DNA of 64,000 nucleotides. It comes from Motacilla alba alba (Eukaryota; Chordata; Aves; Passeriformes; Motacillidae). The position numbers were made by a program, and so were the translations under genes. The notes below the pieces were generated by a model. It made no database searches. It worked only from the letters and a program-made list of their open reading frames with translations, and had not been told where the DNA came from. The stretch lies in the NCBI RefSeq assembly GCF_015832195.1, contig NC_052034.1:5791501-5855500 (forward strand), read 5' to 3'. This document shows positions 12,901 to 23,104 of the stretch, piece by piece; within the stretch, counting starts at the first letter, position 1, and the number at the start of each line of letters is the position of its first letter.

Positions 12901-14270
12901 GAGATCTGGGAGCTCGGGGGATGGAGGATGGGTAGGGCGGGCACGGGCAGAGGAACTGGGGGCTGAAGAGCTGCAGGGACCTGGTGGGGAGGATAGAGGG
13001 AAGGAGATGAGAAGAGAATGTAAACGTGTGGCGTGAGGGAAGGGAGGGATCCAAATGGGCCTCTGGAGCCTTGGAGAGACGCTGACTGCAGCAGCATTTA
13101 CAGGTATGACACTTTTTTTCCTCTTGGGCTTGCCTGTTACTTCTCTGCTGACCTTGGCGTGCCAGTTTGTGACCTGTCTTCCTCAGCTTCTGCTCGGCTG
13201 TAGAAGGAATGTCACCTCCGTCCCCTGCTCCATGTGCTTCATCCTCCTAGGGAGGAGGAAACCTCCCGGGGCCTGGCTTGGGAGCGAGCTCCTTATTGGA
13301 GGCAAATAGATTAGTCCAGAAGCAATGATGAGCGAAGTATAGTCTGAACTGGTATTGCCGAGACTCCGTGTCTCTGCTCTGACCAGGGCATGATCACCTA
13401 ATCTTCTCTCTGAGCTACTTTAGGCTAAGCTCGTCTGCAGGGAACAGCTTTGCTGTTCTTGAAACTTTGATGCACCCTAAATAAAAATGCTAAGAGTTTT
13501 TAGCAATTTAACGGCAGAAAAAGCCTTGATTTGAAAAGTAACCGAAATACTCGTTGCTGCAGCATTGTGTGAGTTTGCAGTGAGGGGGATGTGGGTTTAT
13601 CCTGTGTGTGCCATGAATCATGAAACTCCAGATACTCTGCCGCTGTGTCTCCTCTGTAAGTGCAGTGCAGACTCTGAGCTGTCCGTCCTATAGAAGCTCA
13701 TTAACAGCTCATTCAGCTGTATTCTCATTTAGTGCTTGCCAGCAGGGAGCCGGGAGTATTTTTGGAATACTCTTGATGAAGTGCAACCGCTCTGGGGTTG
13801 AGGGAAGACCCAGTAAAAGAGACGGGGCTATTCTCTAATTCAGTTTTTTTGTTCTTTTCCAGGTGCTGATGACATCTTTGTATTGATTTCTCTCTTCCTG
13901 TGAAGAAAGAAGCATCTCTGTGGAATATACACCTAGGAGCATGTTTTAGTGGTTTTCCCTTTAGAGGAGAAGCTACCTTGTTTCTGTTAAGGAAGTAGCA
14001 AAAACGAATTTGCTTCATGCTCCAATTTTTGAACACTGCCTAGATGAGCTGTGAATGTGCCTTAGGTTCAACAAAGAATTTTTGAAAGACTTGCAAAGTC
14101 AGGTCCTGGCAGTGGATACTGAACAACTCCAGTGCTGCTGTTAATGTTGATGAAATTGTATTGAGCAACACCAGAGCATCCTGAGGGTGTATGTGGTAAA
14201 TGAGTCTGTAGAAATCACAAATTAGTATGTAAGTCCAAAGGTTGGTTTAATAAAGTTGGTACTCCCTGAA
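12660..14270 (+). ncRNA. Candidate two-exon lncRNA (or small-peptide gene)
   Basis: Downstream of the CpG island there is a strong donor (ACAG|GTATGA, exon end 13103). At 13863 there is a very good acceptor: a long T/C tract ending tttttccag. A poly(A) signal AATAAA follows at 14249-14254. These describe a two-exon plus-strand transcript of roughly 0.85 kb. The spliced product has no long conserved frame. The only junction-crossing ORF I followed starts at 13055 and would encode 29 residues (MGLWSLGETLTAAAFTG then ADDIFVLISLFL). I do not recognise it. The signals are read directly; the transcript is inferred. It could instead be an unannotated 5' exon of something else or inactive sequence. 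Confidence 0.35.
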
Positions 14271-16225
14271 AAAACTTCTCTTGTCAGTCTTTAGCCCATC
14301 ATGGTTTTAAGAACACAGTTAAAGAGCAGATAAATGGGATTTTTTCTATAACCCGAATTGCTTTTGTAGCTTAACTTTAGAGCAAGAAACCTGACAAATG
14401 GGGATTTATTTGGCTGCTAAGGACGGGAGGTTTCAAAGGAGTCAAATCCAAGTTGGCGTCCTGCGGGTATCTTCAGGAACGCACAAAATCTGCCAGGTAA
14501 CTGCTGAGCCTGTCACCCTGGTGGGTTTGATGCTTGTCACTCGGCTAAGCTTTAAAGGACAATTTATTGTGTAAGAGAGTAATAACAGCTGCTCAGAACT
14601 GGGGGGCTTTGATGTGGGTGGTTCTGTGCAGGTCCTGGAGCTGGCCAAACCCAAGTTTGGCAGGGACAGGGGGCTGTGCAGGAGTGGAAAGCAGCCAGAG
14701 CCTGGCAGCTGGGCATTTTGGGGAGAGGAAGAGGCATTAATCCTGGGAGAAGGAGCTGGAGAGGCCCTGGAGCAGTGTGGGATCAAGTAACTGTTGTGTG
14801 TTAGTGAATTCTGCATGAGAGGGAGGATGAACCTCCCCAAGAGCCCTGCAGTGCTGGGGCTGAGTGTCCCACACCTGCCCAGCTTCTCCCTGAGCAGCAG
14901 ACAAATAACTTGGAAAGTACAGGGAGGATAAAAGGAAAACAAACCTATCCTGAAAAGCAATCATCAGTCAAACGCTTATTTAAATGAGCTCTAGCACTGG
15001 AGTCACCAGAACGTGAATAAAAATTTAAAAGTGACTTGGAACCTCAGAAAATCTCACACTTTGATGTGATTTGTCTTCCAGTGACATATGCGTGTTCTTA
15101 CTGGCTCTCCAAAGGAAGAGGAGTGTCTTCATGGACCCCACAGCTACTGGAGAAGAGAGAAATGAGACAGGTTTTATTAATATTCCACAGGGGCACAGGT
15201 AGAAGGGTCAGGGAGGTGTACAGAGATAACAAAGCATCAGGAACAAATCTCGTTTATTAGGTGTTTGGGGAAGATTCAAATTACTGCATTTCCCCACATC
15301 ATTCAATAACCTTACTCTCTTGCTCACAGGTGAAGGAGGATATTGGAGATTTTTATCTTCTGAAGCAGAGCTAAAGTGGAGGGAAAATGAGATGCCTGGT
15401 TCAGTGGACTAAATGTTAGAAGGTATCTCTTAATCTGGAAGCACCAGAGTGGGGTCTGGGCTTTGTGCAGAAACTTTGCTCTTGTATTCTCTAAGCACTG
15501 TCACTGTGATATTTGGAGCACTGCTGCTCCCTAGAGTCAGGAAAACAGCCTTCCATCTGAAAAATCAGGTGTCAAGCAAGAGCCAGCCATGTCACACAGC
15601 TTTTCTTTCCTCCTGTGTTCAGTGAAAGGATGTTTTCCTCTGATATGAACGTGCTACATGGCTGGGACTGGAATAATTGCAATGTAATGCTCAGACATTA
15701 AAGGTTCTCAGCCTACAAAATGCTAACTTACATCCACCACCATCACATGGAAAGATGAAAGCAGCTTCAGTCTTGTCTCTCTTATGTAGATAGAGCCCCC
15801 AGAGGAGCAAACTGTTTTTCCAATAACCAGAAAAGAATTAAATTAGGTCCTCAATCAAGAAAGAATTTTGCTTTATAAAAGCAGATAATAATTAATGTAA
15901 AGACTTATTTGACAATAAACCACTCTCATCAGTTGGGAGTTTCTTTTAATTTGGTTTGCCATTTTCTCTCCTGTGCAGAAAATGTCACATTCCTCTGGTC
16001 CATCTTGTTATTTTAAACAGTCAAAAGTCTTAATTTCGAACCGTTGATGGGAATTAGGAGGGTGATGTTCTCAAATCCAAGGTGAAGAGCCTGAAAATGC
16101 AGGAGGCTGAAGAGCAGAGGTTTAAGCCTGTCTCCACCTCTGACAAAGCCAGAGCTCACCTTGGGCAGCACAAGGACCTGGGAAGCTGCCCAGGGAAGAA
16201 AAACCTGCCTGGAGAATTTCCCTAC
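14271..16225. other. Intergenic spacer before PEX12 3' end
   Basis: Mostly AT-rich unique sequence with a more GC-rich patch at 14580-14900. A 172-codon minus-strand frame at 14442-14960 is proline- and serine-rich and looks like the antisense of a purine-rich patch, not a gene. I see no recognisable repeat or RNA gene here. Confidence 0.5.
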
Positions 16226-16558
16226 CTCTTTAATTTGCTGGCTCATGCCCTCAAGCAGCACCAGTGCTGGTCTTTGATCCTCACACCTGCATTCCTCTTA
16301 CCCAAATCAATGTTTCCCCGCTTTCAGCTGGTCTTTTAAGGCCTTTCTGTGCTAGCTGACAGGCTGGGGCTGTGTGATACCTCTGCAACCGCCAGGATGT
16401 TTGAACAGCTTATCAACAAAGGGCAGAGCACTGCCAGAATGTGCACAGGCAGCAAAGCTGATGAAGCACCGAGTGCTGCAGAGCTCACCGAGGAGCTGTG
16501 GCGGCCTGAAGCCTTCCGTGGCATGTACAAAGAGGTGCTGGAGGCTCCTGGGAGCCCC
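16226..16558 (-). terminator. PEX12: PEX12 3' UTR with possible ATTAAA signal
   Basis: Reading the minus strand past the stop (16559-16561), the first plausible poly(A) signal is the common variant ATTAAA, at 16229-16234 on the complement, giving a 3' UTR of about 330 bases. No canonical AATAAA was seen in the interval. The choice is tentative. Confidence 0.35.
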
Positions 16559-18613
16559 TCAGCTCTCAGGGGAGTAGAGTTTGACCAGGTGCTGCAGCTC
16601 TGTGGCGTAGCCCGTGACTGGGCAGCGCTGGTGAGCCTTCACATAGGCGTGGGCACAGCGGTAGCAGAACACGAAGCCGGACGTGGCCAGGGCCGTGGCG
16701 TTGACGCGGACCTTGCGGCACAGGGGGCACACGGTCTTCAGGCTGGGCAGCAGAGCTGAGCTGGGCTCGTGCTCCAGGTGCACGGGGGGTGGAGGGGTGG
16801 GGAGGGCTGTCAGGGACTTGATGGTCTCCTGGTTTTCTGAGGAGTACCACCAGTCCAGGAACTGCAGGAAGAACACGCTGACGGACAGGCCGGTGGACAG
16901 TGAGAAGGCAATGCCACCCAGAGCTCTCCTCAGGGCCGACTGCACTCGTGAGGTGAAGCTGCAGCAGAGAGAAGCAGGGAGAGAGGGTTACTGCTGCACA
17001 TTTATCCATCTAGAAACCATGGGGAAAAGCACCTGCGGAGTGACAGCTTCACACAGCTCCTTAATCCTAAGTTAGTTGGTCAGTGTGTCCCATATTTGCA
17101 CTTATTAGGATGTTTTGGATTCTTTTTTTTTTATTTTAAGGAAGATCCAAATCCTGTTTTTTTCAGAAGTCTAAATCAGAAGAATTTGGATTAAAGGATC
17201 CTGGACCACAGAGTGTTTCACTCCAGGTCACCATTTCACAGGGTATTCAGTGTGCCCATGACTAGCTGCTGCTTAGGAAAACCAAAGAAATAAGTTTCAA
17301 TCCTTTCAGCAACATTGCTGCAACTGCTGCCCCTCCTTTGCTGGAAAAGTGCAGGAGAAGACTGAACAGAATGAAGGCTTTCATGCCCAAAACACCCCCC
17401 AAACTCTGAAATTTTATTACCACAAAATCATTTCAAGCTAATCCCTGCTACTGATTTTCCTTATTTTCACTCACAATACACCCTTTTGGAGCACATTCTG
17501 TCAGTGTGAACTTTCATCTTGAATTTTTGGAGAACAAGGCACTTTTACTTGCAGCATCACCTCTAAATTTACACACCCACGGAACCCCCTGGAGGGCAAC
17601 ACCTGAGCCAGGTTCTGCCATACCTGTGTGTTTGACTTGAGGTGGTTTCAGCCCATTTCTTCTCCAGGGCCTGGATATCCTCTGCAGTCAGCCTGACCAG
17701 GCGGACACCAGCCAGCTTCAGCATGGGGGAATGATGCTCAGCCTTGCCCAGGATGTAGCACAGCTGCTGGATAAGAAACCAGCCCTCCCAGGTCATGTTT
17801 ACATAGGGGTAGGCAGCTAGAAAGGCTCTGTAGAAGCGCTTCCAGGATGATGAGGGAGGGTGGATGGAGTACTCATCCTCTTCCCTCAGGCTGGACACCA
17901 GTTTCTCCAGCTTCCCTTTCAGGTAAGGAACAAGAACCAGCAGGAGCAGAGACTTCCAGTGCTGCCTCTTTGGCAGGCCAGCTGTGGCCAGAGGTTGCCG
18001 TCTGCCATCTCCCATGGGGATCCTCTTCATGCTATAGAAGTTCTCAGAGAAGGAGGCGCTGCACCTGGCCAGGTAGTGCTGCTGCAGCAGCAAATCCAGA
18101 AGGACGTAGATCTCATCAAACCACTGCCAGAGGAAACCGTACCGGGCGGGATTGGACTCGGCAAGCACCTGTTGCAAAAGGGACACAAAACAAGAGGAAT
18201 CGGAGCGGTTTGGGTTGGAAGGAGCATTAAAGATCATCTGGTTCCAGCCACACACCTTTCACTGTCCCTGTGCTCCAAGCCCTGTCCCCCCTGGATTTGA
18301 ACATTCTCAGGGAAGGGGCAGCCTGTGCCAGGGCCTCCCCACCCTCACAGGGAAGGAGCTGAAAGCGGAGTAAAGTGCTAAACTATAAACCACAGCAGCT
18401 ATAAACGACGCCTCTGATTCTCAACACAAGCCAGGGGGCTCACAACTGTCCCACACGCCGGCCCCCCTCCTCTCCCTTCACCCTCACCTTGACCAGGTGC
18501 TGCAGGGCGGGTTTCACGGCGGCCATCAGGCTGTCCTGGGCCACCGCCTCGAACACGGACGGCCGCTCCTCGCCGGCCGGGGCGGCCGTGAGGTGAGCGC
18601 CCACCTCCGCCAT
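16559..18613 (-). CDS. PEX12: PEX12, peroxisome assembly RING protein (complete, 3 coding exons, 356 aa)
   Basis: PEX12 is an integral peroxisomal membrane protein. With PEX2 and PEX10 it forms the RING ubiquitin-ligase/retrotranslocation complex that recycles the import receptor PEX5. Coding exons on the minus strand: 18613-18488, 18168-17624, 16958-16559. They join in frame to 1071 bp including TGA. The start ([11 protein letters not shown]) has G at -3 and +4 and aligns with the human start as I remember it. The N-terminal Pex2/Pex12 domain carries hydrophobic segments (for example [10 protein letters not shown] and [12 protein letters not shown]). The C-terminal degenerate RING has C301, C304, C322, C325 and C336 (CPLC, CYRC, CPVTGY), the partial cysteine set typical of PEX12. 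Human PEX12 is 359 aa. The stretch around the exon 2/3 join (SSQTHSFTSRV) is the least conserved part. No defect was seen. Confidence 0.97.
18197..18362 (-). mobile_element. CR1 LINE 3' fragment in PEX12 intron 1
   Basis: The plus strand reads the reverse complement of a CR1 tail (gcggtttgggttggaagg, then attaaagatcatctggttcc, ending in a cctccccaccctcacaggga-like segment). CR1 LINEs are the main avian retroposon and are usually 5'-truncated like this one. The element fills about half of the 319-base PEX12 intron 1 in the same orientation as the gene, and its 3' end is only about 28 bases from the exon 2 acceptor. Confidence 0.88.
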
Positions 18614-18900
18614 GACACCGCCACACCGCCCCGCCGCCAGGGGGCGCCGCGGCCCCGCCCCGCCGAGCGCCGCTCCGCCCCGCCCCCCGGAAGCGCGGGC
18701 CGCCGGCGCTCTGCCCGCTGCCGCCGCTCTATGGTGGCGGGGCGCGGCCGCTCTGGGCGGGGGAGGGTTTGATCTCGCTGCTCGCGAGTCCGCCCGGCCC
18801 CTCCGCTTCCGGTTCCGCCGCCGCCCCCGCAGCGGTGAGTCCGGTCCGTGAGTGGGGCCGGGGCTGAGGGCGCGGGGAGAGCGGCGAGGGGAGCCCGGAG
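18420..18900. promoter_or_regulatory. Bidirectional CpG-island promoter of PEX12 and AP2B1
   Basis: Very GC- and CpG-rich sequence spans the PEX12 start codon (18613, minus) and the AP2B1 non-coding exon (ending 18834, plus), only 221 bases apart. Two ETS-family type motifs are visible in opposite orientations, CCGGAAGC at 18687-18694 and GCTTCCGG at 18805-18812, together with several GC boxes. No TATA box is present. This arrangement is typical of divergent housekeeping gene pairs. Start sites cannot be fixed from sequence alone. Confidence 0.75.
18780..18834 (+). other. AP2B1: AP2B1 non-coding exon 1 (5' boundary approximate)
   Basis: The first coding exon of AP2B1 begins at 23084 after an acceptor, with 21 bases of leader before the ATG, so an upstream leader exon is required. 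The strong donor GCG|GTGAGT (GT at 18835) inside the CpG island is the obvious partner. It gives a first intron of 4249 bases (18835-23083). The 5' end is inferred only from the CpG island and the ETS-like motif at 18805. Confidence 0.55.
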
Positions 18901-19560
18901 GGGCGAGGGGCACCGGCGGGGCACTGCGGCAGGGCGGGTGGGGCACTGCTGGGGACCTGGGAGGGGCTGAGGGGGCGCTGGGAGGGGATATGGGGACAGG
19001 TGAGGGCAGTGGTGGGGAGGGGTGCTGGGAGGGGATGGCGGGAGGAGGTGTGAGGTACTGGGGGAACCGGGATAGCGAGGGGAGAGAAGCGGCTCAGGGA
19101 GGGGCTGGGGACGATGGGAGGGCGCTGGGAGGGGATCCCGGGGGGGAGACAGGGGTGGGTGGGAATGGGTACTGGGAGAGGTGAGGGGCACTGGGAGGGA
19201 CACCTGGGATAGGGTGGGAGGGGGCAGCGAGGGGGCATCGGGAGGAGGTGAGGGGCACTGGGAGGGGGAACTGGGATAAGGTGGGAAGGGGCATTGGGAG
19301 GGGGTACTGGGAGGGACACCTGGGATAAGGTGGGAGGGGGCATTGGGAGGAGGTGAGGGGCACTGGGAGGGGGAACTGGAATGGGGAACTGGAATGGGGT
19401 GGGAGAGTCGCTGGTGAGGCACTGGGAGTGGCTCTGGTGATGTACTGGAAGAGAGTGGGAGGCCACTGGGAGGACTGGGCAGGTGTTTGCAGAGGAGATG
19501 GAGGGGTGAGGGTGAGGAGTGGGCTCAGTGAGTCCTGGAAGGAGACACTGGTTTAGGGTG
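18900..19560 (+). repeat. Degenerate G-rich minisatellite in AP2B1 intron 1
   Basis: Dozens of imperfect copies of a CACTGGGAGGG / GGGATAAGGTGGGA type unit are spread over about 660 bases, with weaker copies to about 19900. G is strongly favoured on the plus strand and there are many runs of three to six Gs. The antisense reads as long artificial proline/serine-rich open frames. The repeat starts about 70 bases after the AP2B1 exon 1 donor. Confidence 0.8.
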
Positions 19561-20941
19561 AGGGATTGGACTGGGATGGGCCTCGATGGGATGGGAATGA
19601 GCATAGCAAGCTGCTGGGATACTGGTGGGAGCAGGGATAAGGGCTGGGTGCTGGGAGGGACTGGCAGGTGCTGCTGGGACAGGGAGTGCTGGGCAGGAGA
19701 ACTGGGATTTGTGGGGATACTGGGAGAGATCTGGGGAATGAGGCTGAGGAGGAAGGGCTGGTGGGCAGGGGGCTTGAGGGGGGTACTGGGATGCCAGTCT
19801 GGAGGGTGGGTGTGCTGCTGGAGGTGTGGGAGGGGCTGGCAGCAAAGTTGGGATGGGGCTTCCAGGGAATGGGGACCACCAAGGGGGTGTTTGGTTCCCA
19901 GGAACAAAATCCTTGTGCCAGCACAAGTTCAGGGCTGCAGGCACAGCTCTCCCTCTGGCATCCACGTTCCATTGTTGTGTTTATCTCCCTGGCTCTCCAG
20001 TGGCCTTGGGCCACACTTGGGCTGTCACACAGCTCCTTGAGAGGCTTTCCAGGAAAAATGGGTGGCACCACTTCCACTGGAGTTAAACCAGGGATCACTT
20101 GAGAGATTTAGGGATTGATGGTTTCAATGTCCAGGAGCTTGCCTTAATCCCAAGGCCCTTAAACCTGCCGCCCTCCTGTGTGGGATCGGTGCTGGGGAGC
20201 AGGTCATGCTGGCTGGAGTCGTGTGTGGGGTCAAGCAGGTGTTGGTCAGCCACAGGGTCAGGTTTTCTGTGTGGGTTTGAGCTAAGGAGCCTTATTCTGT
20301 TTTGGTTCAGTCTGCATTGAGATGTCAAGCCACTGTTGGTAGCACTGAGCACTGCTGGAGCTTTCTGGAGCCATTCCTCCCTCTCCTCTCTTCTCGTTTG
20401 CTGGGGTTGGATCAGGAGGAGCCTTTTGCTGTCAGCTTTGAACACCTCTTACCTGTTTGCATCCCAGCAAGTGCTGGGAACAGAACAATAGCGAGGAGGG
20501 GAGCAGTCTAAAGTAGATTTTTCTTCTGAAAATACAAGGCTGTTCATGGTGTTCTAATTTACCTCGGCTCTCCTGGGTTTAGATTTGTGTACAAGGAGCT
20601 GGCATTTTCTGCACTCACACGAACAGCAGTGTTTCAAATATCTGGTTCCATTTGCTGTGAAGCATGCTGAGATTGTTAGTGATGAGATAATACCCAGTGC
20701 TGCTGGCAGGCTGTCTGAACAGTGTGCAAAGCAAGCTCTGACACACACGAAGCAGCAGTCTGTGTGCTCGTGAGAAAAGGGTGAGAAAAGGAGCTTTGTC
20801 CTGTGCTGCACGTGGAGTAGGGCAGGTTGGTTATTGCCCTAGGGCTGCTCTCATTTACACCCATCAAAGGAGGCTGGAAAGGCAGTGGCTGTGCTTGGCC
20901 CTGTCTGAGTGTTTCTAGGATTTCTCATGTTTCCAAGTGTA

Positions 20942-20985
20942 TGAAAGGAGAAAAACAACAATATCTGAAAGGAGAAAAACAACAA
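20942..20985 (+). repeat. 20-bp perfect direct duplication
   Basis: The sequence tgaaaggagaaaaacaacaa occurs at 20942-20961 and again at 20966-20985 with a 4-base spacer, a simple local tandem duplication with period 24. Confidence 0.9.
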
Positions 20986-22357
20986 AACGTGCTGCCCTCG
21001 GGGTTTAACGACCATCTCTGAAATCCAGCAGGGTTCCTTCCTCTCTGTGTGTAGCTTCATTTCACTGGGCTGATGTTTATGGTGTTGGGGTTGGGTTTTT
21101 TTTCCCCCCCCACCTCCATTTTGTCTCTAATCTGCTGCTCTGGCCCCAGTTAAAGCTGTATTAGAGTAGCTCAGCTGAGATGTGACCCAGGATGACAAAT
21201 CCCCACATAATGCAAACAAAGAACATCGAGGCCACATTCGATGCTTTTTGCTTGGCACTGTGCCAAATACTCTGGCAGGGAAAAACATTTTAAGTCTTCC
21301 TTTTAAGCTGAGCTCAAACCCGAAGGCCCCTGTCAGCAATAATATTGCAGCTGAACACAGACTCTGATTTTAATTCCAAAACAAGCTCCACAGCAGCCTC
21401 TGCTTTCAGTGGAGGGGGCTGTGAGATTTTAGCTGGAAAAATTTCATTCATTGTGGCTGATGTGGCTTTCCCAACCCAGCCTCTGTTTTGGAAGGAGGTT
21501 AAACCTCCTCTGCACGAGGAGTGTGTTTCCAGAGCCGTCTCCAGGCTTGGCAGGAGCAGAAAGGGAGAGAAATCAAAGCAAACCCAGTAATTCAGCCTGA
21601 TTGGGTGAGATGGAAAGCAGGCAGGCAGCAGCTCCAGGAAACCGGGAAAAGCAACAGGTTGATCCTCATCCAGATGTTTGGCAACTGGACGGGATGACCC
21701 CACAAGAAAAGGGTGGAAACTGGGGCACTGCCCCCCAGCAGCTGCTGGGAATTCCAACTGCTGGGGTGTTCAGCTGATCCAGGTGGATGGGGGAGAGTGG
21801 AAAGGTGATGGCGTTGGGGCTGGTGAAGGGATGAGAGAGGAAAGGGTTAAGGAAGAACAATCTGATGGCACTGCTGGGCAGTCCTGGAGTTCAAAGCTGT
21901 GCTGGTCCTTTTGTTGCTGAGCCAGCAAGACCTGCAGGGTTTAGAGGCAAGACATTTAGGGAACAGATGATTTACTGCTTTGCTGGCAGCCTTTAAGGTC
22001 ATGGAAGGATGTGTAAGAAAAGGGGAATTGGGGCCAAAATGATAGAAAAAGGAGGAAAGAAATGATGAAACCCTTTTTGAGATGGTTTTAGGGTCATAGT
22101 TCCTAGCATTGATACAGACTTTCATCAAAAGCAGTAAAAGTGCTCTCTCCTCTGCTTGTTTTGAAAATTGTTTCCTATTTGTCACAGAGCTAGCAACTGT
22201 AAGAATAAAATGATGGATATCCACATATGTTTGGGCAATCTCTGTATTCCAAGGCATTAATTTAGTTCTGTGGAGCCAGAGAAGTGCTGGTGAAACCACT
22301 CTTGTGGCTCTGCTGAGCATTTGCTGCTCCAACAGCATTTTTCCATCCTGTCCACAA

Positions 22358-22396
22358 AAAAAAAAAAAAAAAGGCAAATTAACAAAAAAAAAAAAA
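22358..22396 (+). repeat. Paired poly(A) tracts
   Basis: Two A runs (about 17 and 13 bases) separated by a short ggcaaattaac spacer lie in AP2B1 intron 1. They may mark the tail of a decayed retroposon, but no body is recognisable upstream. Confidence 0.8.
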
Positions 22397-23104
22397 GCAG
22401 AGCAGCCCTGAAATAATGAGCTTTGTGCTTTGTGTGTGTGTCTCTGAGGTGGGATGTCAGATCTTGGCAGAGAAATATTTCAATTTCAGGCTTGAGAAAA
22501 CTGAAAAGTAATGGCTTCTCTTTTCAAAAAAACACTGTTTTGCATCTGCTGGGAACAAAAGGAGGGAAAGGAATGAAAGGCCTGGGGGTGGGTGTTGCAA
22601 GTGGGGTTAATTGTGCCTTCCATCAGATGCAGCACAGGCAGATATCGTTAGGGGGAGATGAGATGACAGTTTCCTTTGTCTGAAACATGGACTTCTCCCT
22701 GCCAGGCAGGCACTGGATGTGCTTTTCCTTGGAAAATGAATCTGTGTACCCAGGAAAGACAGCTGCAGAGCACGCCAGCATCTGCTGGGTATAAGGAGTT
22801 CAAAAAAGACCTTTTGCCTGCTGAGACTGAGAATTTAGGAAGCTGGGCTGAGCACCACTGTTGTGTGTTTACCAAGCCAGTTAAATCCCTGCCTTTGCCA
22901 AGTAATACCAGCAGCAGGTGCAGGATGAAGACTGGGGAGCTCATGCCTTTGGATGTGAAGCTTTTGCTTCCTCCTTCACCCACCAACCGTCCTCGCTCGA
23001 GTTCCTGCCTCACAAACTGGCTGTTGCCACCAAACAGCATTTGGAGCTGACTTGTTCTTTTTTTTTATTCTTCATATTCTCAGGTGTTTTAAGGAACTGG
23101 AACC

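Larger units (their letters stand above)
18835..23083 (+). other. AP2B1: AP2B1 intron 1
   Basis: 4.2-kb intron separating the CpG-island leader exon from the exon with the start codon. Besides the minisatellite it has a 20-base direct duplication (20942-20961 and 20966-20985), a T8C8-type run near 21095, and two A runs near 22358-22396. No additional coding exon or known RNA gene was found. Confidence 0.7.

Noticed and set aside
12517..13097. Minus-strand frames of 119-159 codons over the 12.5-kb CpG island
   Set aside because: GC-rich, proline/arginine/serine-biased translations expected from a CpG island, with no family resemblance.
14130..14190. Possible box C/D snoRNA (TGATGAAA near 14144, CTGA near 14180)
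   Set aside because: The boxes are too close together, with no terminal stem or C'/D' pair visible.
16349..17075. Plus-strand frames of 130-136 codons over PEX12 exon 3
   Set aside because: They are the complement of the PEX12 RING exon, so they are shadows of a real gene.
18526..19907. Very long minus-strand open frames (up to 392 codons), proline/serine-rich
   Set aside because: They are the antisense of the G-rich minisatellite and CpG island of AP2B1 intron 1. Low complexity explains the lack of stops, and no domain is present.
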